This document shows positions 1-7,640 of a DNA stretch of 64,000 nucleotides, in pieces. The stretch lies in NCBI RefSeq assembly GCF_018398875.1, contig NZ_JAGWDK010000011.1, positions 1 through 64,000 on the forward strand, read 5' to 3'. The position numbers and the translations under genes are program-made. The notes under the pieces were generated by a model that worked only from the letters and a program-made list of their open reading frames with translations, searched no databases and was not told the DNA's origin. This stretch comes from Bradyrhizobium sp. sGM-13. GTDB lineage: Bacteria; Pseudomonadota; Alphaproteobacteria; Rhizobiales; Xanthobacteraceae. Each line of letters opens with the position of its first letter. Positions within the stretch are counted from its first letter, which is position 1.

Positions 1-56
1 AGGTTGTCACCCATGTCTTAGGTACAGTTTGTTACCTATGTGTCCGGGCCGGACAC
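1..56. repeat. Imperfect direct repeat plus palindrome beside the tRNA
   Basis: Two 19-bp copies spaced 25 bp apart match at most positions: bases 4-22 (TTGTCACCCATGTCTTAGG) and 29-47 (TTGTTACCTATGTGTCCGG). The second runs into a palindrome with 8-bp arms (GTGTCCGG 40-47, CCGGACAC 49-56). From memory, tandem motifs of this kind occur at the ends of some rhizobial insertion sequences. No transposase is inside the window, so this is only a possible element end just downstream of a tRNA 3' end. Confidence 0.4.
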
Positions 57-65
57 GGCTAACCA

Positions 66-142
66 TGGTAGCGGGGGAGGGACTCGAACCCCCGACCCCA
101 GGATTATGATTCCCGTGCTCTAACCAGCTGAGCTACCCCGCC
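66..142 (-). tRNA. tRNA-Met (anticodon CAU)
   Basis: Read on the minus strand this folds as a full cloverleaf of 77 nt including an encoded 3' CCA. The acceptor stem GGCGGGG pairs with CCCCGCT, the D-arm carries AGCTGGTT, and the anticodon stem CGGGA/TCCTG closes the loop ATCATAA, which gives anticodon CAT. The T-arm holds GTTCGAG. The G-U first acceptor pair and D-loop suggest an elongator tRNA-Met rather than the initiator. A tRNA-Ile2 with a lysidine-modified C34 cannot be fully excluded by eye. The 3' end faces the left edge of the window. Confidence 0.95.
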
Positions 143-258
143 ACGGCATCGCGGTGGCGGCAGGCAATGCCGCGGTCGCGAACGCGCGGCATATAAGGAG
201 CGGGTCAACGACCTGTCAAGCAAAGCGAGCCGTCCGGGCAAGCATCTGCAAAATTACG

Positions 259-645
259 CTATTTCGGCCGGATTGACGGGTCGCCGCCGGGAGTGCCGGG
301 CGGCGGAATCACTGGCGTCTTGCCATCTTCCGGCGTGGGCGCATGGATTTCGGGATCAACGCCCGGGGGCGGACACAATACGCCCTCCGAGCGGGCCAGT
401 TTGTCGCCGAGCGGCTCGGTCCGCTGACCGGTGGTCGTTCCTTCCCGCGCCTTCCCCTCCGGAACCGTCGCGCCGGAATTCGGCGCCGGCTGCATCGGGG
501 CGCAATTGGCGGCCGCGGCGCGGTCGGGCGATGGCGGTGCGGTCTGGGCGGGCGGCGTCGCCGGGCTGGGCGGGGCCTGAGCGCCCGCCATACTCGTAGC
601 CGTCATCAACACACATGAAAGAAGAAGTGCCCGGTAGATTGCCAT
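259..645 (-). CDS. Small exported proline-rich hypothetical protein
   Basis: I do not recognise a named family. The 128-residue product starts with a clear signal peptide (MAIYRALLLSCVLMTATSMAGA, residues 1-22, cleavage near AGA-Q). A low-complexity Pro/Ala/Thr-rich mature part follows, with two cysteines (ANCAP near residue 46, VLCPPPG near 90) and a Pro/Gly-rich tail. I chose the ATG at 645 because it begins the signal peptide; the frame stays open upstream to 849, but that part is basic and overlaps the neighbouring methyltransferase gene. The protein is probably periplasmic or surface associated. It lies downstream of the methyltransferase on the same strand, separated by a hairpin at 707-730. 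Confidence 0.6.
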   Translation of the reverse strand: MAIYRALLLSCVLMTATSMAGAQAPPSPATPPAQTAPPSPDRAAAANCAPMQPAPNSGATVPEGKAREGTTTGQRTEPLGDKLARSEGVLCPPPGVDPEIHAPTPEDGKTPVIPPPGTPGGDPSIRPK

Positions 646-706
646 ACCGAGAAAACGGTCCGCGCACGCGGAGGTTCCGCAGTTAGTTCGCCGCTTTTTT
701 GTTTGA

Positions 707-730
707 CGCGTTTTCTTGAGCGAAAACGCG
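707..730. repeat. Short hairpin repeat (CGCGTTTT / AAAACGCG)
   Basis: An 8-bp perfect inverted repeat, CGCGTTTT at 707-714 and AAAACGCG at 723-730, with an 8-nt loop. The leading sequence TTTGACGCGTTTTCTT recurs at 32218-32233, so this belongs to a dispersed intergenic repeat family. It sits between the methyltransferase stop and the exported-protein gene and could act as an RNA hairpin there. There is no U-tract in the minus direction, so a terminator is not supported. Confidence 0.5.
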
Positions 731-737
731 ATGCGCT

Positions 738-1376
738 TCACGATTTCCGAAAACGGATCAGCGAAAAATGTCCCATCGGCGGCATCGGCCGCCGCTCGGT
801 CAAGGTGACGCCGCCATGTTTGGCGGCCCAGTTGGTCAGGCGTTCCCACGGAAATTCCGGCCGCCAGCCCAGCCGCCGCGCCAGCGGCGCGAACGCCAGT
901 TCGAACGCGCGGCGCGGACCGGCTTCGGCTCCGATGTGATTGACCAGGATGAGTTCGCCGCCGGGCTTCAGCACGCGGATGAAATCATCCAGCGTGCGTT
1001 CCGGATCCGGCACCGCCGTGATCACATATTGCGCCACCACCGCATCGAAGAACGAATCCGGAAACGCCAGGTTCTTGGCGTCCATCACCGCAAGCGCTTC
1101 GACATTGGTTAGGCCGAACTCGCGCACGCGCTTGAGCGCCCGCCGCAACATTGGCTCGGAAATGTCGACGCCGCACAATTTCGTGTTGCGCGAATATTCA
1201 GACAGCGACAGCCCGGTACCGACGCCGACGTCGAGCACACGTCCGCCGATTTTGTCGGCCTCCGCAATGGTCGATCGGCGGCCCTCGTCGAACACCTTGC
1301 CGAAAACCAGATCGTAGACCGGCGCCCAGCGCCCATAAGCTTTTTCGACCCCCTCGCGGTCGATGTCCCCAGCCAT
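738..1376 (-). CDS. pmtA: Class I SAM methyltransferase, phosphatidylethanolamine N-methyltransferase-like
   Basis: The 212-residue protein has the class I Rossmann methyltransferase signature. Motif I is VLDVGVGTG (about residues 47-55), the acidic end of beta-2 is CGVDIS, and a later motif is VLKPGGELILVNH. The N-terminal AYGRWAPVYDLVFGKVF block is the feature I associate with rhizobial PmtA, which methylates phosphatidylethanolamine on the way to phosphatidylcholine at the inner membrane; this is a family inference and other UbiE-like methyltransferases share most motifs. Bradyrhizobium carries several Pmt paralogues, so the exact substrate is uncertain. Its start lies 22 bp downstream of the mnmA stop on the same strand, so the two may be co-transcribed. 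Confidence 0.75.
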   Translation of the reverse strand: MAGDIDREGVEKAYGRWAPVYDLVFGKVFDEGRRSTIAEADKIGGRVLDVGVGTGLSLSEYSRNTKLCGVDISEPMLRRALKRVREFGLTNVEALAVMDAKNLAFPDSFFDAVVAQYVITAVPDPERTLDDFIRVLKPGGELILVNHIGAEAGPRRAFELAFAPLARRLGWRPEFPWERLTNWAAKHGGVTLTERRPMPPMGHFSLIRFRKS

Positions 1377-1398
1377 TCCCTCTGCCCCGATTTTTTTC

Positions 1399-2598
1399 TT
1401 AAGTGCGCATCACCTCGGCGAGCGGCGCGGCCTTTTCCTGCGCCCCTGCCCTCGTCACCGGATGGCGTGCGGTCGCGCTCCTGATGAATCCGCCGCCGAG
1501 CACGCGCGCCTGTCCCGCAGGCGCATCATAGAACACGCAGGCTTGGCCGGGCGATACGCCCTCCTCGCTGGCAACGAGTTCGACTTCATAACCGCCATCG
1601 ATCGCGCGCAGCCAGGCCGGCTGCGGCGCGCGCGTCGAGCGCACGCGCACGAACATCTCGATGCCGTCGCCGATGACGCGGTCGAGCAGCCCGTCCCCGA
1701 TCCAGTTGACGTCGCGCAGCAGGATCCGATCCATCCGCAACGCCTCGCGCGGGCCCACCACGACGCGGCGGCTGCTGGCATCGAGCTTGACGACATAGAG
1801 CGGCGCGCCGGCCGCAATGCCCAGCCCCTTGCGCTGGCCGACGGTGAAATGAACGATACCTTGATGGCGGCCGATTGTGCGGCCCTCGAGATCGACGATG
1901 TCGCCGGGCTCGATCGCGCCGGGCTTGAGGCGGCCGATGATATCCGTGTAGCGCCCGGTCGGCACGAAGCAGATGTCCTGGCTGTCCTGCTTTTCGGCGA
2001 CTTCGAGGCCGAAGCGCCGCGCCAGTTCGCGCGTCTGCGGCTTGGTCATGTCGCCAAGCGGAAAGCGCAAGTAATCGAGCTGCTCGCGCGTGGTCGCGAA
2101 CAGGAAATAGCTCTGGTCGCGATCGGAATCCGCGGCGCAGACCATCGCGCGCGATCCGTCGGCAAGCCGGCGCGAGGCGACATAGTGTCCGGTCGCGAGC
2201 GCCTGCGCGCCGAGTTCACGCGCGGTCGCCAAGAGATCGCGAAACTTGATCGAGCGGTTGCACTCGATGCACGGCACCGGCGTTTCGCCGAGCGCGTAAC
2301 TGTCGGCGAAATTGTCGATCACGGATTCGCGGAAGCGGCTTTCGTAGTCGAGCACGTAATGCGGAATGCCGATCCGCTCCGCCACGTTGCGGGCGTCGTG
2401 GATGTCCCGTCCCGCGCAGCAGGCCCCCTTGCGATGGGTGGCAGCGCCGTGGTCGTAAAGCTGCAGCGTGATCCCGACCACGTCATAACCTTCGGACTTC
2501 AGCAAGGCGGCCGTCACCGAGGAATCGACGCCGCCGGACATGGCGACCACGATCCGTGTGTCCTGAGGACGGCCTTCGAGATCCAAACTGTTTCGCAT
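1399..2598 (-). CDS. mnmA: tRNA-specific 2-thiouridylase MnmA
   Basis: MnmA installs the 2-thio group on U34 of tRNA-Lys, -Glu and -Gln using ATP and a relayed persulfide. The PP-loop VVAMSGGVDSS lies near the N-terminus. The two catalytic cysteines sit in TPVPCIECNRSIKF and SQDICFVP, and the C-terminal tRNA-binding region has GQRKGLGIAAGAPLYVV. I chose the ATG at 2598 (MRNSLDLEGRP), giving 399 residues, because known rhizobial homologues begin close to this point as I recall them. In-frame ATGs at 2610 and 2634 are possible and none has a strong Shine-Dalgarno. The product is complete and cytosolic. Confidence 0.93.
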   Translation of the reverse strand: MRNSLDLEGRPQDTRIVVAMSGGVDSSVTAALLKSEGYDVVGITLQLYDHGAATHRKGACCAGRDIHDARNVAERIGIPHYVLDYESRFRESVIDNFADSYALGETPVPCIECNRSIKFRDLLATARELGAQALATGHYVASRRLADGSRAMVCAADSDRDQSYFLFATTREQLDYLRFPLGDMTKPQTRELARRFGLEVAEKQDSQDICFVPTGRYTDIIGRLKPGAIEPGDIVDLEGRTIGRHQGIVHFTVGQRKGLGIAAGAPLYVVKLDASSRRVVVGPREALRMDRILLRDVNWIGDGLLDRVIGDGIEMFVRVRSTRAPQPAWLRAIDGGYEVELVASEEGVSPGQACVFYDAPAGQARVLGGGFIRSATARHPVTRAGAQEKAAPLAEVMRT

Positions 2599-2785
2599 GC
2601 CAGGGGTCATCGACTTCAATCGCGAACGCGCCATGGCGGCTCGCGGCCAGGGTTTAAAAAGCCTTTATGTATAAGGCCTTAAGGCATCATTCGGCCATAC
2701 CGGGCCGGATCGGGCTTAGCTCTTTAATATAGGCCGTATTCCCGTGAAGCAATCAGCCGATCCCCATTTTGGAGCGTGTCCAGGA

Positions 2786-2818
2786 CGGCAAATCTTGCCG
2801 CCGGGCAGAAAAGGCGGC
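2786..2818. promoter_or_regulatory. Putative FlbD (ftr-like) enhancer sites upstream of fliK
   Basis: A perfect palindrome CGGCAA-atc-TTGCCG (2786-2800) is followed at once by a second GC-flanked element CCGGGCAGAAAAGGCGG (2802-2818). Both look like the GGCA(A/G)AA...GCCG sites bound by the sigma-54 activator FlbD in Caulobacter. They lie about 75-105 bp upstream of the -24/-12 promoter at 2893-2909, a usual distance for a bacterial enhancer, and flbD is in the same cluster. Assignment is by pattern only. Confidence 0.5.
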
Positions 2819-2892
2819 CGCGGTCACGCTCCGAAATCCACTCGCCAATCTTTTAAGTACTTGAAATAACACGATATTTTTTACCGCGGCGG

Positions 2893-2909
2893 CTGGCCCG
2901 GTCCTTGCT
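2893..2909 (+). promoter_or_regulatory. Sigma-54 (-24/-12) promoter of fliK
   Basis: CTGGCCCGG-tcc-TTGCT matches the sigma-54 consensus YTGGCACGR-N3-TTGCW with one mismatch (C for A). The invariant GG and GC dinucleotides and their spacing are intact. Transcription would start near 2920, some 25 bp before the GTG start at 2944. The TTG at 2905 that could formally open the fliK frame earlier lies inside the -12 element, so it is not the start codon. Confidence 0.7.
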
Positions 2910-2943
2910 GAATGGTAGCCGAGAGCTCAGCGCGAGGGTTACC

Positions 2944-4650
2944 GTGGTTAGTGTCACGTCAGAAATATCGGCAAATGCATCTTTCCAGAGCGCGGCGGCG
3001 AGGTCGGCCCGGCCGGATTCCGATCCGCCCGCCGGGAACGACAGCTTCGCGGCGCTGGTCGACAGCAACACGGCCGCGAGCCAGAACGACCGCGCGCAGG
3101 ACGCAGCGCCCTCCCCGCGCCGCTCCGACGACGCGCAGTCAGCTTCCGACAACCGTTCGCGCGACAGTGCCGCCGCATCCGACAAGGCCGACAAGGCCGC
3201 GCGCAACGATTCGAATAATCGCGACGCCGCGGCCAAGATGCGCGACGACAAGGCACGGAACGACAAGACACGCGACGACGGCAAGGTCGACACCGACACC
3301 AACGCCGATGTCGAGACCAAGTCCGCAAAGACCGGCCGCGCCAAATCGAAGTCCGACGCACCGAAGTCCGAGAAGGCCACGTCCGACGAAGCGACGCAGG
3401 CGTCTTCCGGCAACACCTCACCAGCGACCGATCAGACTGAACTGGCGCAGGATGGAACGGCCGTGGTAACGGTCGACGCGATTGCCGCCGCCATCCCTGC
3501 GGCCGCAACGCCGGAGACGACGGCCCCCGCTGCACCCGCGACCGATAAGGCGACCGCGCCGCTTGCCATCGCGGCGGCTGCGATCGCAGCCGCCGCTTCG
3601 CTCGCCGCCGAGACCGCGCCAGCCAGTCCCGCCGGTGAAAGCGCCGAAGCGACCGCCACTACGATCGCGAACGCGAACGCTGCGCAAGGGGACGGGACCA
3701 AGACCAATGCGCAGGGCATCGGCCAGGCCGTCAGCGCCCAGGCCACATCCGCCGACCCGTCGGTCACAACCGGCATCGCTCTGGCCGCCTCCGTGGTTGC
3801 AACGACACCCGCCGCCACCAAATCGGCAGTGCCGCTCAAGAGCCCGGATCCCGCCCGAAAAGGCGCCACGACGGCGGTCGCGCCAGAGAACACGGCTGGC
3901 ACCACCGCCGCTGCCGCACCCGCAGCGCCTGCCGCTGACACCATCGTGCCCGCCATCACGCCGCCGACCGAAGCTGCAGGCAAGTTTAAGTCCGAGAATG
4001 GCATCGCCGAGACCGTGAAGGCCGACGCCTCGGGCAACTCCATCGTGCCGTCGGCCGCCAGCGCCAACGCGCATTTTGCCGCCCCAGATGTCGTCGGCCA
4101 GACGCCGGTCAACGCGTCCGGCAACGGCCTGCAGGCCGCCGGCACGATCCAGACGCAGCAACCGGCCGCTTCCACCACGACGGCGGCTGCCGCTACCCAA
4201 CTCACCGCCACGGCAGCAACAAGCGCGGCGGTGCCGGTCAGCGGGCTTGCGATGGAAATCGCCGCTTCCGCCAAGAGCGGCAAGACCCGCTTCGAAATCC
4301 GGCTCGATCCCGCTGAACTCGGCCGCATCGACGTCCGCATCGATGTCGATCGCCACGGCCAGGTGACGTCTCATCTGACCGTCGAACGGCCGGAAACGCT
4401 TTCGATGCTGCGTCAGGACGCCAACCAGTTGCAGCGCGCACTCGACAACGCGGGCCTCTCGACCGGCAACGGCGGCCTGCAGTTCAGTCTGCGCGACCAG
4501 TCTTCGCAAGGCCAGAACGACGGCAACCAATCCAATCCAAACGCACATCGCCTCGTCGTCAGTGAGGAAGACAGCGTGCCGGCCGTCGTCGCCGGCCGCA
4601 GCTATGGCCGCATGCTCGGTGCGAGCGGCGGCGTCGACATCAGGGTTTAA
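2944..4650 (+). CDS. fliK: Flagellar hook-length control protein FliK
   Basis: FliK is exported during hook assembly, measures hook length and triggers the switch to filament export. The first ~420 residues are low-complexity (Ala/Thr/Pro/Asp/Lys), as in other FliK rulers. The conserved C-terminal Flg_hook domain follows, from about residue 440: KTRFEIRLDPAELGRIDVRI, the VERPETLSMLRQD block, then LQRALDNAGL and a Gln/Asn-rich tail. I chose GTG 2944 (VVSVTSEISANASF, 568 residues) because GAGGG lies 5 nt upstream and the longer TTG start overlaps the sigma-54 promoter. flgD follows 10 bp downstream, the usual order. Confidence 0.9.
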   Translation: MVSVTSEISANASFQSAAARSARPDSDPPAGNDSFAALVDSNTAASQNDRAQDAAPSPRRSDDAQSASDNRSRDSAAASDKADKAARNDSNNRDAAAKMRDDKARNDKTRDDGKVDTDTNADVETKSAKTGRAKSKSDAPKSEKATSDEATQASSGNTSPATDQTELAQDGTAVVTVDAIAAAIPAAATPETTAPAAPATDKATAPLAIAAAAIAAAASLAAETAPASPAGESAEATATTIANANAAQGDGTKTNAQGIGQAVSAQATSADPSVTTGIALAASVVATTPAATKSAVPLKSPDPARKGATTAVAPENTAGTTAAAAPAAPAADTIVPAITPPTEAAGKFKSENGIAETVKADASGNSIVPSAASANAHFAAPDVVGQTPVNASGNGLQAAGTIQTQQPAASTTTAAAATQLTATAATSAAVPVSGLAMEIAASAKSGKTRFEIRLDPAELGRIDVRIDVDRHGQVTSHLTVERPETLSMLRQDANQLQRALDNAGLSTGNGGLQFSLRDQSSQGQNDGNQSNPNAHRLVVSEEDSVPAVVAGRSYGRMLGASGGVDIRV

Positions 4651-4660
4651 GGAGATCGCC

Positions 4661-5359
4661 ATGGCAGTCGATGCAGCAACCATGCCGACACCGGTCGTCT
4701 CGGCGCCGGGAACCGGCACCGCGACGAGCAACAACACAGCGTCGGAGAGGACGACGGGAATTGCGGATAATTTCCAGACCTTCCTGACGCTGCTGACCAC
4801 GCAGTTGCAGCACCAGAACCCGCTCGATCCGCTCGACACCAACCAGTTCACCCAGCAGCTCGTGCAGTTCGCCGGCATCGAGCAGCAGCTCAAGTCGAAC
4901 GAGCAGTTGAAGGCGCTGGTGGAAATCGAGAAGAGCGCCCAGGCGACGCAGGCGCTGGTCTATGTCGGCAACATGGTCGCCGTTGACGGCAGCAAGGCGC
5001 AGTTCGACAAATCGGCAACGTGGAATTTCAATTCCGAGAAAGACACCAGCGCGACGATCACGATCACCAATTCGGCGGGACAGACGGCGTATACCGGCAA
5101 CTATGCGCTGAAGAAGGGCGGCTCCAGTTTCGTCTGGGACGGCAAGGGCAATGACGGCGTGCAGTGGCCGGCCGGCACTTACACCTTGACCGCCACGGGC
5201 AAGGACAGTTCGGGCAACAACGTCGCGATTTCCACCGAAGTCCAGGGCATCGTCGATTCGGTCGATCTCAGCGCCTCCCCGCCGCTGCTGTCGATCGGCG
5301 GCCAGAGCTACACCACCGACAAAATCAAGCGCGTGGTCCGTCCGACCTCTTCCAGCTAA
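4661..5359 (+). CDS. flgD: Flagellar hook assembly (capping) protein FlgD
   Basis: FlgD caps the growing hook and guides FlgE polymerisation. The 232-residue product has the FlgD N-terminal block FQTFLTLLTTQLQHQNPLDP (about residues 37-56), followed by TNQFTQQLVQFAGIEQQLK. The C-terminal Ig/FlgD-like fold holds SSFVWDGKGNDGVQWPAGTY. The ATG at 4661 is preceded by AAGGAGAT; the frame is open back to 4562, but that overlaps the fliK coding end. It is likely co-transcribed with fliK. Confidence 0.94.
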   Translation: MAVDAATMPTPVVSAPGTGTATSNNTASERTTGIADNFQTFLTLLTTQLQHQNPLDPLDTNQFTQQLVQFAGIEQQLKSNEQLKALVEIEKSAQATQALVYVGNMVAVDGSKAQFDKSATWNFNSEKDTSATITITNSAGQTAYTGNYALKKGGSSFVWDGKGNDGVQWPAGTYTLTATGKDSSGNNVAISTEVQGIVDSVDLSASPPLLSIGGQSYTTDKIKRVVRPTSSS

Positions 5360-5471
5360 GCCCGGCCCACTCGCCTCGGTTGATCCACCGCTCCCGGCCC
5401 GGCAATCCCTGATTGTACGCAAAAGCGTCACAGGGAACCGGGCCGAAGCCATTTTCGGTCATTTTCAAGGA

Positions 5472-5508
5472 GATTCGTATTGAAGCCGTAGGCTTAGGCA
5501 AATTTTAA
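5472..5508. promoter_or_regulatory. CtrA-like box and GANTC site upstream of sciP
   Basis: TTAG-gcaaatt-TTAA at 5494-5508 matches the CtrA consensus TTAA-N7-TTAA with one mismatch. A GATTC (GANTC, CcrM methylation target) lies just upstream at 5472-5476. Both are hallmarks of cell-cycle-controlled alphaproteobacterial promoters. They sit about 60-90 bp before the sciP start at 5566. Confidence 0.5.
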
Positions 5509-5565
5509 GCCGAGGGGCGTAGGTTACCATGGTGAGTTCAGTGGTTGAGAGTTTGTGAGTACGCC

Positions 5566-5841
5566 ATGACAGAACCCCATCGCCCGAGGGTGAAATACGT
5601 CATCGGGCCTGACGGCAGTCCGTTAACAATTGCTGACCTGCCCGCGCCAGGCACCAAACGGTGGGTGATCCGTCGCAAAGCCGAAGTTGTCGCTGCGGTC
5701 CGTGGTGGCCTGCTCTCCCTCGAGGAAGCCTGCAGCCGCTATACGCTGACCGTCGACGAATTCCTGTCGTGGCAGTTTTCCATCGATCAGCATGGCCTGG
5801 CTGGCTTGCGGACCACCCGGATCCAGCAATATCGGCAGTAA
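5566..5841 (+). CDS. sciP: CtrA inhibitor SciP (DUF1153)
   Basis: The 91-residue protein is a near-textbook DUF1153 member, with KYVIGPDGSPLTIADLP, KRWVIRRKAEVVAAVRGGLL, SLEEACSRYTLTVDEFLSWQ and HGLAGLRTTRIQQYR. In Caulobacter, SciP is a small helix-turn-helix protein that binds DNA and CtrA and blocks CtrA-activated transcription during G1. I took the ATG at 5566 (MTEPHRPRVKYVIG); a TTG 21 nt upstream is in frame but unconserved. A strong terminator follows at 5870-5900, so it is transcribed separately from fliF. Its place between flagellar operons fits a role restraining CtrA-dependent flagellar promoters. Confidence 0.93.
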   Translation: MTEPHRPRVKYVIGPDGSPLTIADLPAPGTKRWVIRRKAEVVAAVRGGLLSLEEACSRYTLTVDEFLSWQFSIDQHGLAGLRTTRIQQYRQ

Positions 5842-5869
5842 ACTCTCCCGAACCGAAAGATTTGATGAA

Positions 5870-5900
5870 AACCGGCTTCGTTTTACGAAGCCGGTTTTTT
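5870..5900 (+). terminator. Rho-independent terminator after sciP
   Basis: An 11-bp GC-rich stem (AACCGGCTTCG 5870-5880 with CGAAGCCGGTT 5886-5896), a 5-nt loop TTTTA and a run of T at 5895-5900. It lies 29 bp after the sciP stop and isolates sciP from the fliF operon. Confidence 0.9.
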
Positions 5901-5925
5901 CATGCCGGAACTATTCGCCGCCGCT

Positions 5926-5943
5926 TTAAGGGTTGTTAACCAT
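5926..5943. promoter_or_regulatory. CtrA-like motif (TTAACCAT) upstream of fliF
   Basis: TTAACCAT at 5936-5943 is the CtrA half-site form known from Caulobacter. A second TTAA at 5926-5929 lies 6 bp before it, one base short of the canonical spacing of 7. It is about 70 bp upstream of the fliF GTG start, consistent with CtrA control of an early flagellar operon. Confidence 0.5.
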
Positions 5944-6010
5944 ATGGAAACCATCCCCTAGGCAATAATTGCCCAGTCGGTCCCTCGGGCCGAATCCCTG
6001 GGGGCGGTTG

Positions 6011-7639
6011 GTGCAAAGTCTCGTTGCTTTCCTGAAAGGCCTGGGCGCAGCGCGGCTGATGGCCATGGTTGCGGTTACGACCGCGCTGATCGGCTTCTTC
6101 GCCTTCGTCATCATGCGCGTCACCACGCCGCAGATGACCACCCTGTTCACCGACCTCTCCTTTGAAGATTCCTCCAGCATCATCAAGGATCTTGAACGCC
6201 AGGCCATTCCCTTCGAGCTGCGCAACGAAGGCGCGGTCATCATGGTCCCGAAGGACAAGGTCACGCGGCTGCGGATGAAGCTGGCCGAAAGCAACCTGCC
6301 CAAGGGCGGTGGCGTCGGCTACGAGATTTTCGACAAGTCCGACGCGCTGGGCACCACGAGCTTCGTCCAGAACATCAACCATCTGCGCGCGCTGGAGGGC
6401 GAACTTGCCCGCACCATCCGCGCCATCGACCGCATCCAGGCCGCCCGCGTCCATCTCGTGCTGCCGGAACGGCCATTGTTCGCCCGCGAGGCGCCGGAGC
6501 CGTCGGCTTCGATCGTGGTGCGGGTGCGCGGCAGCCTCGAACCCCCGCAGATCCGCGCCATTCGCCACGTCGTCGCCTCCGCCGTCAACGGGCTGAAGCC
6601 GCAGCGGGTGTCGATCGTCGACGAAGCCGGCCGGTTGCTGGCCGACGGCGCCGGCAAGGACCCCGAGATCGCCGTCGGCGACGAGCGCCGCACCGCCTTC
6701 GAGAAGCGCATGCGCAACGAAGTCGAGGCGATCGTCTCCTCCGTGGTGGGCCAGGGCCGCGCCCGCGTCCAGCTCACCGCCGACTTCGACTACAACAAGG
6801 TCACCCAGACTTCCGACAAGTTCGATCCCGAGGGCCGCGTACTGCGCTCCACCCAGACCCGCGAGGAGTCTTCCCTCACTGCCGAGAACAATGGCCAGGT
6901 AACAGTCAACAACGAACTGCCCGGCAATCAAACCAACACCACAGGGCCTGCGGCCCGCGACCAGAGCAAGAAGAGCGAGGAGACCAACAACTACGAGATT
7001 TCCCGCACCACCAAGACCGAGGTCACCGAGGCCGGACGGGTCAACCGGATCTCGGTCGCGGTGCTGGTCGACGGCGCCTACACCAAGAACGAAAAAGGCG
7101 AAATGGTCTATCAGGACCGTAGCAAGGAGCAGCTCGACCGCATCGCCACGCTGGTGCGCTCGGCGATCGGCTTCGACCAGAAGCGGGGCGATCAGGTCGA
7201 GGTCGTCAATCTCCGCTTTGCCGAAGCGCCCTCCGTGCCACCGGTCGTCGAGCCGGGCGGGCTGCTCGGCATGCTGCAGTTCACCAAGGACGACGTCATG
7301 TACGTCATCGAGCTTGGTGTCATGATGCTGCTCGGCCTCGTGGTGCTGTTCCTGGTGATCCGTCCGCTGGTCAAGCGCATCCTGGCCGCCGAAGTCGTTC
7401 CCGCGCTGACCGAACCGACGCCCGCATTGATCGAGGGCAGCGGTCCAAACGGAGAACTCGGGCCCAATCAGGCCCTGATCGCCGGCACCAGCGGCACCGC
7501 CCAGTTGATCGACGTCGCGCAGGTCCAGGGCCAGGTCCACGCCCAGGCCGTGCACAGGGTTGGCGAACTGGCCGAACGTAATCCGAACGAGACCGCCTCC
7601 ATTGTTCGCCAATGGCTGAGCGAACCCGCCGAGAGCTGA
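6011..7639 (+). CDS. fliF: Flagellar MS-ring protein FliF
   Basis: FliF forms the inner-membrane MS ring on which the rotor and export gate assemble. The 542-residue product has an N-terminal transmembrane helix (LMAMVAVTTALIGFFAFVIM, about residues 18-37) and YscJ/FliF domains (KDKVTRLRMKLAESNLPKGG; LPERPLFAREAPEPSASIVV). A second membrane helix sits near residue 450 (MYVIELGVMMLLGLVVLFLV), before the cytoplasmic FliG-binding tail that ends QWLSEPAES. I chose GTG 6011 (VQSLVAFLKGLG) because family members begin there and GGGGGCGG precedes it; a TTG at 5969 is in frame. fliG starts one base after the stop. Confidence 0.94.
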   Translation: MQSLVAFLKGLGAARLMAMVAVTTALIGFFAFVIMRVTTPQMTTLFTDLSFEDSSSIIKDLERQAIPFELRNEGAVIMVPKDKVTRLRMKLAESNLPKGGGVGYEIFDKSDALGTTSFVQNINHLRALEGELARTIRAIDRIQAARVHLVLPERPLFAREAPEPSASIVVRVRGSLEPPQIRAIRHVVASAVNGLKPQRVSIVDEAGRLLADGAGKDPEIAVGDERRTAFEKRMRNEVEAIVSSVVGQGRARVQLTADFDYNKVTQTSDKFDPEGRVLRSTQTREESSLTAENNGQVTVNNELPGNQTNTTGPAARDQSKKSEETNNYEISRTTKTEVTEAGRVNRISVAVLVDGAYTKNEKGEMVYQDRSKEQLDRIATLVRSAIGFDQKRGDQVEVVNLRFAEAPSVPPVVEPGGLLGMLQFTKDDVMYVIELGVMMLLGLVVLFLVIRPLVKRILAAEVVPALTEPTPALIEGSGPNGELGPNQALIAGTSGTAQLIDVAQVQGQVHAQAVHRVGELAERNPNETASIVRQWLSEPAES

Positions 7640-7640
7640 C

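Noticed and set aside
1363..2682. 439-codon frame opposite mnmA on the plus strand
   Set aside because: Exactly antisense to mnmA, His/Arg/Ala-rich composition, no domain.
2905..2943. Longer fliK frame starting at TTG 2905
   Set aside because: The TTG is part of the -12 element of the sigma-54 promoter and has no ribosome binding site; GTG 2944 has GAGGG 5 nt upstream.
3418..4893. 491-codon minus-strand frame across fliK and flgD
   Set aside because: Shadow of the repetitive Ala/Thr codons of fliK; no family motifs.
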